DNA of 37,777 nucleotides, from the NCBI GenBank assembly GCA_902766765.1, contig CACXER010000086.1, forward strand, positions 1 to 37,777, written 5' to 3'. Positions within the stretch are counted from its first letter, which is position 1, and each line of letters begins with the position of its first letter. Below are positions 16,577 through 24,539 of this stretch, piece by piece. Source of the DNA: an uncultured Elusimicrobium sp. GTDB taxonomy: Bacteria > Elusimicrobiota > Elusimicrobia > Elusimicrobiales > Elusimicrobiaceae. The position numbers were made by a program, and so were the translations under genes. The notes beneath the pieces are model-generated. The model ran no database searches. It was not told the DNA's origin and worked only from the letters and a program-made list of their open reading frames with translations.

Positions 16577-17800
16577 ATGCAAAGATATACATACACAGTA
16601 AAAGATAGCAACGGAAAAATGTTGCGTGGTTCTATTTCCTCGGATAACCGGGAAAAGGTTATTTTAGCCTTGCAAAACAAAGGTTATTTGGTGCTAGATG
16701 TGCGTGAAGGAACCGGTGGTATTTTTGGTGGTAAATCCGGTGGGCGTAAACGTGGCGGAAAAGTACCCGGACACGTGTTAGCCTTCTTTGCAGAACAATT
16801 GGCTACACTGATTGCCGGCGGTGTGCCGCTCGTGCGTGCCGTATCGCTGTTAGGGGAATATGCCTCTAACCCGACGCTGGGTTATGTGCTTACGCAGGTG
16901 GCCAAGGATATTTCTGGCGGGCAATCGTTACACGAAGCCTTAGCGCAGCATCCCAAAACGTTCAGCCATATTTGGTTGTCCCTTGTAGAAGCGGGGGAAA
17001 TGGGTGGTCAATTAGCCGAAACCCTGCAGCAGGTGTCGTTATATACGAAAACGCAGGAAGGGATGAAAAGTAAAATTATTACAGCCGTTACCTATCCGGC
17101 GATCTTAGGGTTGTCTTCTGTCGGCGTACTTATTTACTTCGTAATCGGTATCGTACCGACCTTTGCACAAATCTTTAAAGATTTTAACTTGGACCTGCCG
17201 ATGATTACCGTTATCGTGTTAAACGTTTCCGGTATTTTGGTCAATCACGGGGTGTTGATTATCGCTACGATTGTTATTAGTTTTGTGTTGTTCCGTTTCT
17301 ACATCAAAACGACGGACGGTCGCAAACGTTGGCACTCGTTCCTACTCTCCATGCCGCTATTTGGTAACTTCCTTAAAAATATTTACTATGACCGGATGTT
17401 GTCTACGTTATCTACGTTACTGCGCAGCGGTGTAACGATTTTAAACGCTATTTTGGTATTGGAAGATTCGTTTGATAGTAACGTAATCATTCAAAATGCG
17501 TTGAAAATGGTTCGTGCGGAAGTAGCGGCCGGGAAATCTATTTCGGATTCGTTCCGCGCTACGGGCGTTTTCCCCGGGCTGATGACCGAAATGATGCTGA
17601 TGGGTGAAGAATCTGGTAAACTGCCGGGCATTATTGCTACGTTGTCTAAATTCTATTCCGATCAGGTAGAGCAATTCATTGCACGTTTCTCCGCTGTTAT
17701 TGACCCGATTCTAATCTGCGGTGTCGGTGCTTTGATTGGTATTATTGTAGCATCTATTTTCTTGCCGATTTTCAAACTGTCTCAAATCGGCGGCAACTAG
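16577..17800 (+). CDS. pilC: Type IV pilus inner-membrane platform protein, PilC/GspF family
   Basis: Polytopic platform protein that couples PilB rotation to pilin insertion. The 407 residues hold two T2SSF repeats. The first includes AFFAEQLATLIAGGVPLVRAV and ends in a span around AILGLSSVGVLIYFVIGIVPTFAQIF. The second includes MLSTLSTLLRSGVTILNAI and ends in the C-terminal span LICGVGALIGIIVASIFLPIF. A further span lies in the middle (HGVLIIATIVISFVLF). The N-terminal region MQRYTYTVKDSNGKMLRG is typical. The length is normal and all parts are present. The first minor pilin gene follows 8 bp later. Confidence 0.95.
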   Translation: MQRYTYTVKDSNGKMLRGSISSDNREKVILALQNKGYLVLDVREGTGGIFGGKSGGRKRGGKVPGHVLAFFAEQLATLIAGGVPLVRAVSLLGEYASNPTLGYVLTQVAKDISGGQSLHEALAQHPKTFSHIWLSLVEAGEMGGQLAETLQQVSLYTKTQEGMKSKIITAVTYPAILGLSSVGVLIYFVIGIVPTFAQIFKDFNLDLPMITVIVLNVSGILVNHGVLIIATIVISFVLFRFYIKTTDGRKRWHSFLLSMPLFGNFLKNIYYDRMLSTLSTLLRSGVTILNAILVLEDSFDSNVIIQNALKMVRAEVAAGKSISDSFRATGVFPGLMTEMMLMGEESGKLPGIIATLSKFYSDQVEQFIARFSAVIDPILICGVGALIGIIVASIFLPIFKLSQIGGN

Positions 17801-17808
17801 GAGTGTGT

Positions 17809-18384
17809 ATGCAAAAACGCGGGTTTACGTTATTAGAAATTTTAATTGTGATTGTCATTTCCGTATCGGTGTTGGCATTTGCATTGCCCGCGCATAAACG
17901 GGCCCAGGATCGCAATATGTATTCGGCGGCTGTAGGCATATTGATGGATTTGGGGTCTGCGGTGCAGATGTTACGGGCTGATTTTATTTCCCAAGGTAAT
18001 AACAGTTCGTTCCCGTCTTCTGTCCAACAGGTTCACAGACTGTATCAAGTGCCGTCTACTTCCACCAGTTCCTACTATTACAAAGGGGGACATGATGCTT
18101 TGCGGAATATGTCTATGACGACTGCTCTGTATGCTTTATTTTCCCGTGGCTATTTGCAAGATATCCCGTTTGAGAGTTGTACCAATAATCACCTAAATTG
18201 TTCGTACAAGGGATATAATTTTTACATTTGTCCGCCCGCGGCAACCAGCGCTAATTGTTGCGGAAATAATGCGCGGGTTGTTGCCTGTATGACGACGGCT
18301 TCGGGCGTGACGCGTGCCGCCGGAAACCTCTATAAAGGGGCCCGTTTCTTGCTGGATGGAAGTATTGAACAGATTTCTAATTAG
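17809..18384 (+). CDS. Minor pilin/pseudopilin 1 (prepilin-type)
   Basis: Prepilin of 191 residues: leader MQKRG, cleavage G^FTLLE, then the hydrophobic helix ILIVIVISVSVLAFALP. I start it at ATG 17809, which has AGGAG at 17799; a GTG at 17803 in the same frame is too close to that site. The C-terminal domain is Cys-rich, with YNFYIC and NCC, and ends FLLDGSIEQ. The YxFxxC and DG(S/T) features recur in the next two pilins. Its position as first of six prepilins after pilC matches the GspG/GspH slot of T2SS operons. Exact role (tip, initiation or core) is unknown. Confidence 0.85.
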   Translation: MQKRGFTLLEILIVIVISVSVLAFALPAHKRAQDRNMYSAAVGILMDLGSAVQMLRADFISQGNNSSFPSSVQQVHRLYQVPSTSTSSYYYKGGHDALRNMSMTTALYALFSRGYLQDIPFESCTNNHLNCSYKGYNFYICPPAATSANCCGNNARVVACMTTASGVTRAAGNLYKGARFLLDGSIEQISN

Positions 18385-18409
18385 TATTTGGTAGTTGTGA
18401 GGTGGATTT

Positions 18410-18910
18410 ATGCATAGTAACAAAGGATTTACACTATTAGAATTACTGATTGCGGCAGCGATTATCGGGTCGCTCGTTGTATTGGCGACGTCTTCGTACC
18501 GTTCTAATATGGCGGAAACTTACTTGGCGGCGGCTAAAGGTCAAACAGAAATGTTGGGGGAAGCCGCGCGTCGGTTTGTGTTAGAAAACCGGGTATCCAG
18601 TCGTACGGCTGGAAAGATGGAAACATTGGCGGATAGTAATGATCGTTCAAAATGCAAACTGAACAAATTGGACATAAATAGTCTTATTTATTGCGAATAT
18701 GTGGAAAATAGCGGGTGGGATAATCCGTATTTTAATTTTTATATTTGTACAGGTAACAATAATTGTTCGGCTTCTAGCACGGTAACCAATAAAATCGGGG
18801 TTCCTCTTGCGTATATGAAAGGAACCGGACACGCCCGCATGCCGGATAAATACGGAGAGAATTACCGCTATTGGGTCGGTACGTTGGGAACTTACGAGGT
18901 GTTGCCATGA
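18410..18910 (+). CDS. Minor pilin/pseudopilin 2 (prepilin-type)
   Basis: 166 residues: leader MHSNKG, cleavage before FTLLE, hydrophobic helix LLIAAAIIGSLVVLATSSY, then a globular domain with YCEYVENSGWDNPYFNFYIC. This motif resembles the FYIC block of the preceding pilin, so the two are likely paralogues. A ribosome binding site GAGGTG lies upstream of ATG 18410. Its stop overlaps the next start (ATGA). It would be an accessory subunit of the fibre or its tip complex. Confidence 0.85.
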   Translation: MHSNKGFTLLELLIAAAIIGSLVVLATSSYRSNMAETYLAAAKGQTEMLGEAARRFVLENRVSSRTAGKMETLADSNDRSKCKLNKLDINSLIYCEYVENSGWDNPYFNFYICTGNNNCSASSTVTNKIGVPLAYMKGTGHARMPDKYGENYRYWVGTLGTYEVLP

Positions 18911-19428
18911 AGAAAGGTTTTACCATGATGGAAGTATTGGTCGTCGGTGCTTTGTTGGCGTTAGTGATGTCTTTTGCAATGCCGGCTTTTAGGGCGGTCC
19001 GTTTTGATATGAAACAATCCCAAGCCAAAGCTGCCACTAAAAAATTGGCCGAGGCCATGCGTTCTTATTATCAAGTCAGTCGCGGGGGAACGATTGAGGC
19101 CTGTTTTACCGGAGGGGATGTAGACACGTTGGCCGGAGGAAATTGTGTCAATCCGGCGGCTACAGGGATTCCGCAAAGCACTACTCCGGCGGCGCTTGCT
19201 AGCGCGGAGCAATTGTTTGCGTGCGGATTTTTGATGGCTAAGGATTTTAGAGGGTTGCCGTATCGGTTTTGTACGTATCGCCCGAATGAATTGACGGCTC
19301 CGACCGAATTTACAGAACCCATTTACGCGATAGGACAAGGAAGTGGGGCGGCTGCCGGTGCGAAATATAATAATAATAATTATATTTATGTGGACGGAAC
19401 GATGACACCTAAAGATACGTACCAATAA
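18907..19428 (+). CDS. Minor pilin/pseudopilin 3 (prepilin-type)
   Basis: 173 residues from ATG 18907, which overlaps the previous stop by 4 bp (ATGA), implying translational coupling. Earlier in-frame starts would put a hydrophilic stretch before the leader, so MKKG^FTMME is the natural N-terminus. The helix LVVGALLALVMSFAMPAF follows. The globular domain has LFACGFLMAKDFRGLPYRFC and ends YIYVDGTM, both related to features of the two preceding pilins. This indicates a small family expanded in tandem. Confidence 0.85.
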   Translation: MKKGFTMMEVLVVGALLALVMSFAMPAFRAVRFDMKQSQAKAATKKLAEAMRSYYQVSRGGTIEACFTGGDVDTLAGGNCVNPAATGIPQSTTPAALASAEQLFACGFLMAKDFRGLPYRFCTYRPNELTAPTEFTEPIYAIGQGSGAAAGAKYNNNNYIYVDGTMTPKDTYQ

Positions 19429-19442
19429 TCGGGAGAAGAACA

Positions 19443-19952
19443 ATGGAACATCTTTTGAAAAATAAATGGGGTATTACTTTATTAGAAGGTATGATTGCGC
19501 TGGGGCTATTGGCGTTGGCGGCTACGGCCTCTTTTGGTGTATTGTTATCTGTTTCGCGCAAGAGTTCCCGTCCTGATATACAAGAGGAAATGCAGTGGGC
19601 TATAGAGCGTGCAGGCGAAGGCTTGCAATTGTATAACGGGTATTCCGCCTCCGATATTGCCACTTGGCCCGATGAGTTGAAAGGACTGTGTGGGGCCAAT
19701 GAGTCCTTGCGCGATTCCGATCCGTTGGCAACGAGTACTACCCATACCATTACGTGTATGTTGCCCCCGATTTGTGATCCTGCTACCTCTTCATTTACCT
19801 ATGAGGTTTCCTCTAGTAACTTTACCGGTAGTGTTTGGACCAATATGGCTTCCCAAGTGGGGGAAATGGTAGATGCCAGTGATTTACCGGCTGATTATAA
19901 CCAACGTAAAAATATTTCATTTAATATTACATGTAACGGGTTTACATTATGA
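19443..19952 (+). CDS. Minor pilin, PilV/GspI-like
   Basis: 169 residues. The leader is longer and less charged than its neighbours (MEHLLKNKWG), with cleavage before ITLLE and a helix GMIALGLLALAATASFGVLL. The Leu/Ala-rich helix with Glu5, and placement directly before a PilW/GspJ-like gene, fit the PilV/GspI slot. The globular part is short and has three Cys pairs or singles (GLCGAN, TITCMLPPICD, NITCNG). ATGA overlap with the next gene points to coupled translation. Confidence 0.8.
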   Translation: MEHLLKNKWGITLLEGMIALGLLALAATASFGVLLSVSRKSSRPDIQEEMQWAIERAGEGLQLYNGYSASDIATWPDELKGLCGANESLRDSDPLATSTTHTITCMLPPICDPATSSFTYEVSSSNFTGSVWTNMASQVGEMVDASDLPADYNQRKNISFNITCNGFTL

Positions 19953-20692
19953 TGAAAAATAACAAAGGCTTTACTTTAACGGAAATTTTACTGGCCACCT
20001 TGGTGGTGGCAATTATCGGGATTTCACTAGCGTCTTTGACGACGGCTGCTTCGCGTGAAAGCGGCGTGGGACGCAGTAAAGTCATGTTGCGCAACGGCAT
20101 ATCCCGCGCGATGCGTCAATTGCGTCAAGATTTGCATGAATCCAGCCGCGTACTCTTCGTTCGCGGAACCATTGGGGAAACGAGTGATACACAAATTCCT
20201 TTACTACTTATAGGTAAAAATGTACGGTTAGACGGTACTCCTATTACAGGGACCACTCGGACGTATGTGTTGTATTGTTTCGCCCCCGGTACCATTACTA
20301 CAACTGCGGGAGAAACGGCCGTTGTTCCGACGGGCGCTACAGATGGTGGTACGATCTATCGCCAAGTGTGGAGCGCTACTTCGGCATATACATTTCCTGA
20401 CAGTTCCAATGCACCTACTTGCCAGACCTTGCAAGACCAAGATATTTGGTTGCAACACGTTAAATTTATTAAAAATACAATTAACACGTATACGGTTCCG
20501 TTATTTCAGGCGGAAGGATATACCGGCGTTTACAGTATCAACGATAATACCGATACCAACCTCAACCAGAATTTAGGTTCTTTGTTACGGGTAAAATTGA
20601 TTTTGGAATTACCCAGTTCGCCGGTAGTCAATGACGTAACGGAAGAAAAATTTTCATTACCAAATGGATTTTCTATTACGGTTAATTCGTAA
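19949..20692 (+). CDS. Minor pilin, PilW/GspJ-like
   Basis: 247 residues. Leader MMKNNKG, cleavage before FTLTE, helix ILLATLVVAIIGISLASL. The block RNGISRAMRQLRQDLHESSRVLF just after the helix is characteristic of PilW/GspJ proteins, as is the greater length of the globular domain. The domain ends in LRVKLILELPSSP, also typical. ATG 19949 overlaps the previous stop; a second ATG at 19952 is equally possible and changes only one residue. Probably part of the tip complex with the I- and K-like subunits. Confidence 0.83.
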   Translation: MMKNNKGFTLTEILLATLVVAIIGISLASLTTAASRESGVGRSKVMLRNGISRAMRQLRQDLHESSRVLFVRGTIGETSDTQIPLLLIGKNVRLDGTPITGTTRTYVLYCFAPGTITTTAGETAVVPTGATDGGTIYRQVWSATSAYTFPDSSNAPTCQTLQDQDIWLQHVKFIKNTINTYTVPLFQAEGYTGVYSINDNTDTNLNQNLGSLLRVKLILELPSSPVVNDVTEEKFSLPNGFSITVNS

Positions 20693-20701
20693 GGAGAGTT
20701 T

Positions 20702-21319
20702 ATGTTACATAATAAAAAAGGTGCTGCCTTATTACAAGTTTTATTAGTTACCGTGGTGCTTGCCGGTATGGCGACCATGTTGCTGCGGGCGAGTTTGTCC
20801 CGCACGACGACGGCCCGCCAAACACGCCGTGCAGTGGCCAGCCAAATGCTCATCAATTCTTGCCAGGCCGAAGTGAGTGCCTTGTGGGCTGTGAAGTCCC
20901 CGGAACGTTTCGCTAAAGATTTGGCCAGTTGTTTGATGTATTGTAAATGTTCCCCCGCCGCAGAAAATGCTTATGCTGTCTGCCAATCAGCGGGGACAGG
21001 GTCTATTGAGTGTATCCGGGCAACCTACGGGGAAGCCGTTGCACAAACGTGTCAAGCGTATGGTACAACTGCTGACCAATGTACCGCTGCTCAAACGGCC
21101 GCGACGAATAACGGAACGGCAGTAACTCCTTGTCAGTGTGCAGGTTCTAATATCTCTCGTACCTATACTTGTACGCCGGTAAGTATCGGCACAGGATCTG
21201 CGGCTCTTACTTACACCGTCAAAGCGACTTTTACGGGGACGGCACCGGACAGTAACGGCCAGTGTGCTGTGTCGTATACGTTGGAAGATAATTCCGGAAA
21301 TACGGAAGTAACTTTATAA
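20702..21319 (+). CDS. Minor pilin, PilX/GspK-like, lacking Glu5
   Basis: 205 residues. Leader MLHNKKG with predicted cleavage before AALLQ, so position +5 is Gln rather than the Glu found in almost all pilins. GspK, the tip pseudopilin, also lacks Glu5. The opening KKGAALLQVLLVTVVL resembles PilX/GspK openings. The rest is rich in Cys (about fourteen) and Thr/Ser, with clusters such as CLMYCKCS and CQCAGSN, suggesting disulphide bonds in an exposed domain. It is much shorter than proteobacterial GspK. Its place, last in the pilin series, fits a tip subunit. Confidence 0.75.
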   Translation: MLHNKKGAALLQVLLVTVVLAGMATMLLRASLSRTTTARQTRRAVASQMLINSCQAEVSALWAVKSPERFAKDLASCLMYCKCSPAAENAYAVCQSAGTGSIECIRATYGEAVAQTCQAYGTTADQCTAAQTAATNNGTAVTPCQCAGSNISRTYTCTPVSIGTGSAALTYTVKATFTGTAPDSNGQCAVSYTLEDNSGNTEVTL

Positions 21320-21329
21320 TATCTAACTC

Positions 21330-22886
21330 ATGAAAAAGACCGTACTATTACTTGTTTACGCAGGTTGTGTATTACCCCTGTGGGGGCAAGCGGCGTCATC
21401 TTCTATCCGGGTTTCTACTGCGGTAGCGGCGCCGGAGTCTACGGTTGATTTATTAAAAGAGTCCATTCAAAAATCATCTTCTACTATTTCCGGTGTCTCT
21501 ACCCCAAAAGCGGTGGCACCGTCTGCAAAATCGGCGGAAAAACCGGCTCCGGCGGCCACTCCGGCCAATACGCTAGACATGCCGTTGGAAGTGGGTGGTC
21601 AAACACAAACTGTTCAAACGGCGGTAACTCCCGTCAAGAAACAATCTTCCGCTAAAACGCGTCGGACCACGACGGCTAAACAAAAACCGGCCCAAGCCGC
21701 GTCTAATAAACAAACGTCTGCGGAACAGGTGGTGGACCAAAATAATTCCCCTTCTTCAGTAGATGCACAAGAACCGCAAACGGATGATATGAGTGAAGAA
21801 GATGCCGCGGATGCCGAATTGGAATATGCGGTCAAAATGTTGGAAGAATCAAAAGCCAAGGCCGAATCTACCGAGCGATCTATTCCACCGTCCGCCGCTC
21901 AAAATAAGCCGAGCAAAGTGCCGGCTCCGAATAAAAAATTTAATCCCAATGCGTTTCGGCCGGGCGTAACGTGGTTGGATTCCAAGAGTTCCCATTTTGA
22001 TATTTATACCCAAAAACGCACCTCCGGGATTCCGTCCTCCAATATGGCCATGACGTTTGAAAATGCCTACCAAACCTTGCGGCGTTTTATCCCATGGATG
22101 ATGGCGGGTCGGGTGCGTGTATTTGTGTATCAGGACCACCAATCCTATTTGCGCCATGAGCCCAATGCTAAAGCATGGACGCGCGCGATTGCTTATCCGA
22201 CGCGTGGTGAAGTGGTGGTATATGACGAGCCGGGCAAACAGCGCGAATTGCAGGAAGTGTTCACGCACGAACTGACGCATATTTTTACCCAACAATTTTT
22301 TGACAGCCACAAAACCGGGCGTATTATGACGCCGACATGGTTGGACGAAGGACTGGCCGTATTTATGGAAGACCAAATGGCAGGCCCGAAAGGCGGGCCG
22401 TGGGCGCATGATTTTAATACGCTTAATTTCCAGCGCGACCCTTCAGAAAATCTGCAGCCGTTTAAGTCAACTTCTATATTCGGGACTTCTAATTCGGCTC
22501 TGAACAATCGCTTTGGCAACCGGCGGCGCGGCAAACCGGTGTATTTGGTACCTTTTGAACAATTTATGGACGAAGGGTCCTTACAAATGGCCGAAGCGCG
22601 TAACCAGGTGCAAAACTGGTATTTCCAGGCGTATGCTATGGTGCGGTTTTTGTTAAATCCGGCGGGCAGTTCTTCCCCGTCCAACCGGATGCTGTTTGAA
22701 CAATTTACCCGCCTGATATCCCAAGGCGAAGCCAAACGGGACCCGGAGACAGGCTTTTTAGTATGGGATGCCCGCGGTAAAACGGTGTATGAACCGTACT
22801 CCGTGGAAAAAGCCCTGGGAAAAGCGTTTCGCTATAATACCCCGGCCAATTTTGAAGATAATTTTTGGCGGTGGGCCGGCCGGTAA
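21330..22886 (+). CDS. Secreted gluzincin metallopeptidase (peptidase MA-like) closing the pilus operon
   Basis: 518 residues. A signal peptide (MKKTVLLLVYAGCVLPLWGQA) is followed by a long Ala/Pro/Lys/Ser-rich low-complexity linker (about 25-205) and a C-terminal enzyme domain. This has HELTH (313-317) and the downstream third zinc ligand Glu340 in TWLDEGLAVFMED, the pattern of the peptidase MA / M1-like gluzincins. All three metal ligands and the catalytic Glu314 are present. It starts 10 bp after the last pilin, with no clear Shine-Dalgarno. Possible roles are a substrate secreted through the machine, or a periplasmic or surface protease acting on pilins; neither can be shown from sequence. 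Confidence 0.75.
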   Translation: MKKTVLLLVYAGCVLPLWGQAASSSIRVSTAVAAPESTVDLLKESIQKSSSTISGVSTPKAVAPSAKSAEKPAPAATPANTLDMPLEVGGQTQTVQTAVTPVKKQSSAKTRRTTTAKQKPAQAASNKQTSAEQVVDQNNSPSSVDAQEPQTDDMSEEDAADAELEYAVKMLEESKAKAESTERSIPPSAAQNKPSKVPAPNKKFNPNAFRPGVTWLDSKSSHFDIYTQKRTSGIPSSNMAMTFENAYQTLRRFIPWMMAGRVRVFVYQDHQSYLRHEPNAKAWTRAIAYPTRGEVVVYDEPGKQRELQEVFTHELTHIFTQQFFDSHKTGRIMTPTWLDEGLAVFMEDQMAGPKGGPWAHDFNTLNFQRDPSENLQPFKSTSIFGTSNSALNNRFGNRRRGKPVYLVPFEQFMDEGSLQMAEARNQVQNWYFQAYAMVRFLLNPAGSSSPSNRMLFEQFTRLISQGEAKRDPETGFLVWDARGKTVYEPYSVEKALGKAFRYNTPANFEDNFWRWAGR

Positions 22887-22906
22887 TTTTAGATTTTACT
22901 GCACAC

Positions 22907-22937
22907 AAAAAACCCCCGGTTTAGCCGGGGGTTTTTT
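22907..22937. terminator. Bidirectional terminator between converging genes
   Basis: AACCCCCGG pairs with CCGGGGGTT (22925-22933), with an A-run before and a T-run after, so it works on either strand. It lies between the end of the peptidase gene (+) and the end of the secreted protein gene (-). Confidence 0.9.
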
Positions 22938-22952
22938 ACATCCTCCTTTAAA

Positions 22953-23585
22953 TTAGTATTCTTGTTCCAATTGAGTGGCCAATTCCTGTTGTAAGATTTG
23001 GGTTACACGGGTGGTCAAAGAGCCGTCCGCAAATACTTTTTGGTAGCCAAAGGACATTACCAAGAACGCGCAACTGTCTTCGTCGATTTCGCTTTCGGAG
23101 ACGGCCGTTTGGTTTTTAAGAATCACTTTGGAAAGATCGCGTACAAGTTGGATCATTTCTTCTTCCACTTCACTGGACGAATTTTGAATTTTATTTAACA
23201 CCACCGGGAATTGTTTTAAATAATTATCAATGGCGGCGTTGTTGCCCGTTAGGGTTCTTTTGGCGGTTACTTCTTTTTCGTAGTTGAGTAGTCCGGCGCG
23301 CAAAGCCACTGCCGACATCACGGTAGATTGTTCTTCTTCCGGTACGAGTTGCAACATCGGGGCAAGTTCATACCCTAACAAAGAACCGTTGATAAGATAC
23401 TCTAACGGCGAGCGGGGGGTAAATCTGTCATCAGCAGCCGGAACCGGGGCCGGGGCTGCCATAATTTTGGCCGGAGCGACCGGTTTGAACGGGTTAGCAA
23501 ACATTTTCGCGTTAGCAGCCGTGGCCAAAGTCATCACGGCTACGCTTACGGCAACAAGGGAACACAACCATTTTTTCGTTTTCAT
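22953..23585 (-). CDS. Small secreted protein of unknown function
   Basis: Unrecognised. About 210 residues with a signal peptide (MKTKKWLCSLVAVSVAVMTLATAANA), a short Pro/Ala segment, then a mostly helical acidic domain with NYEKEVTAKRTLTGNNAAIDNYLKQ and a terminal Gln/Glu-rich helix. I start it at the second of two ATGs: AAGGAGG sits 6 bp before it and directly abuts the first. Likely periplasmic. It is transcribed against the pilus operon and divergently from clpP, so it is probably a single-gene unit. Confidence 0.75.
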   Translation of the reverse strand: MKTKKWLCSLVAVSVAVMTLATAANAKMFANPFKPVAPAKIMAAPAPVPAADDRFTPRSPLEYLINGSLLGYELAPMLQLVPEEEQSTVMSAVALRAGLLNYEKEVTAKRTLTGNNAAIDNYLKQFPVVLNKIQNSSSEVEEEMIQLVRDLSKVILKNQTAVSESEIDEDSCAFLVMSFGYQKVFADGSLTTRVTQILQQELATQLEQEY

Positions 23586-23710
23586 ATACATCCTCCTTAA
23601 AGTGTACTGCTATCTTTATTCTACTGATTTGGCATAAAAAAACCTGAGCCCTTGGGCCCATCTCCCCCCGAAAAAAGGACCCAGAAAAAAGTAGGTCTTT
23701 TTCGGCAAAA

Positions 23711-23721
23711 TATACTACAAT
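23711..23721 (+). promoter_or_regulatory. clpP -10 region immediately before the start codon
   Basis: Overlapping TATACT (23711-23716) and TACAAT (23716-23721) are the only -10-like boxes near clpP. Initiation 6-8 nt downstream would fall almost on the ATG at 23729. No clear -35 was found. Confidence 0.45.
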
Positions 23722-23728
23722 ATACAAT

Positions 23729-24316
23729 ATGATTATACCTACCATTATTGAAAAGAACGTCGGATACGACATTTTTTCCCGCTTACTTAAAGACCGTATT
23801 ATTTTTGTAGGCGGCCGCGAAGGCGAAGTAGATACTGCCAGCGCCAATATGATTATCGCCCAACTTTTGTACTTGGACGCCGATGATTCCAGCCGGGAAA
23901 TCAACCTCTACATCAATTCCCCCGGCGGGCTTGTAACGGCGGGCTTGGCCATCTACGACACCATGCAATTTATCAAAGCGCCGATTACCACTATCTGCAT
24001 GGGCCAGGCCATGAGTTTCGGTGCGGTCCTTTTGGCGGCGGGTTCCAAAGGCAAACGCTATGCCTTGCCGCATGCGCGCATTATGATTCACCAACCGCTT
24101 ATTTGGGGCGGTGGTATTTCCGGCCAAGTAACGGATATTGAAATTGAGGCGCGCGAACTACGCGATAATAAAGAACACCTCTTGGATATTTTGTCCAAGC
24201 ATACCGGACAAGACAAAGAAAAAATCCGTCAAGACAGCGAGCGCAACTATTATATGTCTGCGCAAGAAGCCAAAGAATATGGGCTGATTGACGAGGTCTT
24301 GGAACTGAAAAAATAA
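23729..24316 (+). CDS. clpP: ATP-dependent Clp protease proteolytic subunit
   Basis: Serine peptidase forming the barrel that degrades proteins fed by Clp ATPases. The 195-residue product has the classic N-terminus IPTIIEK...[17 protein letters not shown] and the triad Ser96 (in GQAMSFGAV), His121 (in RIMIHQP) and an Asp in RQDSERN (Asp169). Length and spacing match E. coli ClpP. The ATG at 23729 has no Shine-Dalgarno and lies about 8 bp from the -10, so the mRNA may be leaderless. No clpX or tig gene is adjacent. A terminator follows at 24344. Confidence 0.96.
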   Translation: MIIPTIIEKNVGYDIFSRLLKDRIIFVGGREGEVDTASANMIIAQLLYLDADDSSREINLYINSPGGLVTAGLAIYDTMQFIKAPITTICMGQAMSFGAVLLAAGSKGKRYALPHARIMIHQPLIWGGGISGQVTDIEIEARELRDNKEHLLDILSKHTGQDKEKIRQDSERNYYMSAQEAKEYGLIDEVLELKK

Positions 24317-24343
24317 GAATCGTTGTTTTGAAAGTAGGCAAAC

Positions 24344-24376
24344 ACGGGCGAAACTGCATAGGTTTTGCCCGTCTTT
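24344..24376 (+). terminator. Rho-independent terminator after clpP
   Basis: ACGGGCGAAAC pairs with GTTTTGCCCGT (one G-U) across a 7-nt loop, followed by CTTTT. Located 28 bp after the clpP stop. Confidence 0.8.
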
Positions 24377-24387
24377 TATGCCGGGGC

Positions 24388-24416
24388 TTGACACACTAAC
24401 TTGCTTTTGATACATT
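24388..24416 (+). promoter_or_regulatory. Promoter of the Cys-rich repeat pilin
   Basis: Consensus TTGACA (24388-24393), 17-bp spacer, TACATT (24411-24416). It predicts a leader of about 117 nt before the ATG at 24540. Confidence 0.8.
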
Positions 24417-24422
24417 ATTAGG

Positions 24423-24539
24423 GTCAATCCCATTGTGAGGAGAGAGCGTCTGCGCCCAAGGAATTGGGTTCTCTCGTTGTTCTTTTGAACGTGGGTGGCG
24501 GGTGCTTTCACAGGCAGCCGGACAAATTAGGAGGTTCTG
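24423..24539 (+). promoter_or_regulatory. Structured 5' leader of the Cys-rich repeat pilin gene
   Basis: The predicted leader contains CCCAA-GGAA-TTGGG (24455-24468), a stem capped by a GNRA-type tetraloop. It is enclosed by GAGAG (24442-24446) pairing with CTCTC (24471-24475). A G-rich stretch follows (24491-24503), then AGGAGG at the start codon. It matches no riboswitch class I recognise. Confidence 0.45.

Noticed and set aside
21315..21322. TATAAT-like string between the last minor pilin and the peptidase gene
   Set aside because: It overlaps the end of the pilin gene, has no suitable -35, and the genes are 10 bp apart, fitting cotranscription.
22193..22735. Minus-strand open frame of 180 codons opposite the peptidase gene
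   Set aside because: Shadow of a clear metallopeptidase domain; no start signal or recognisable product.
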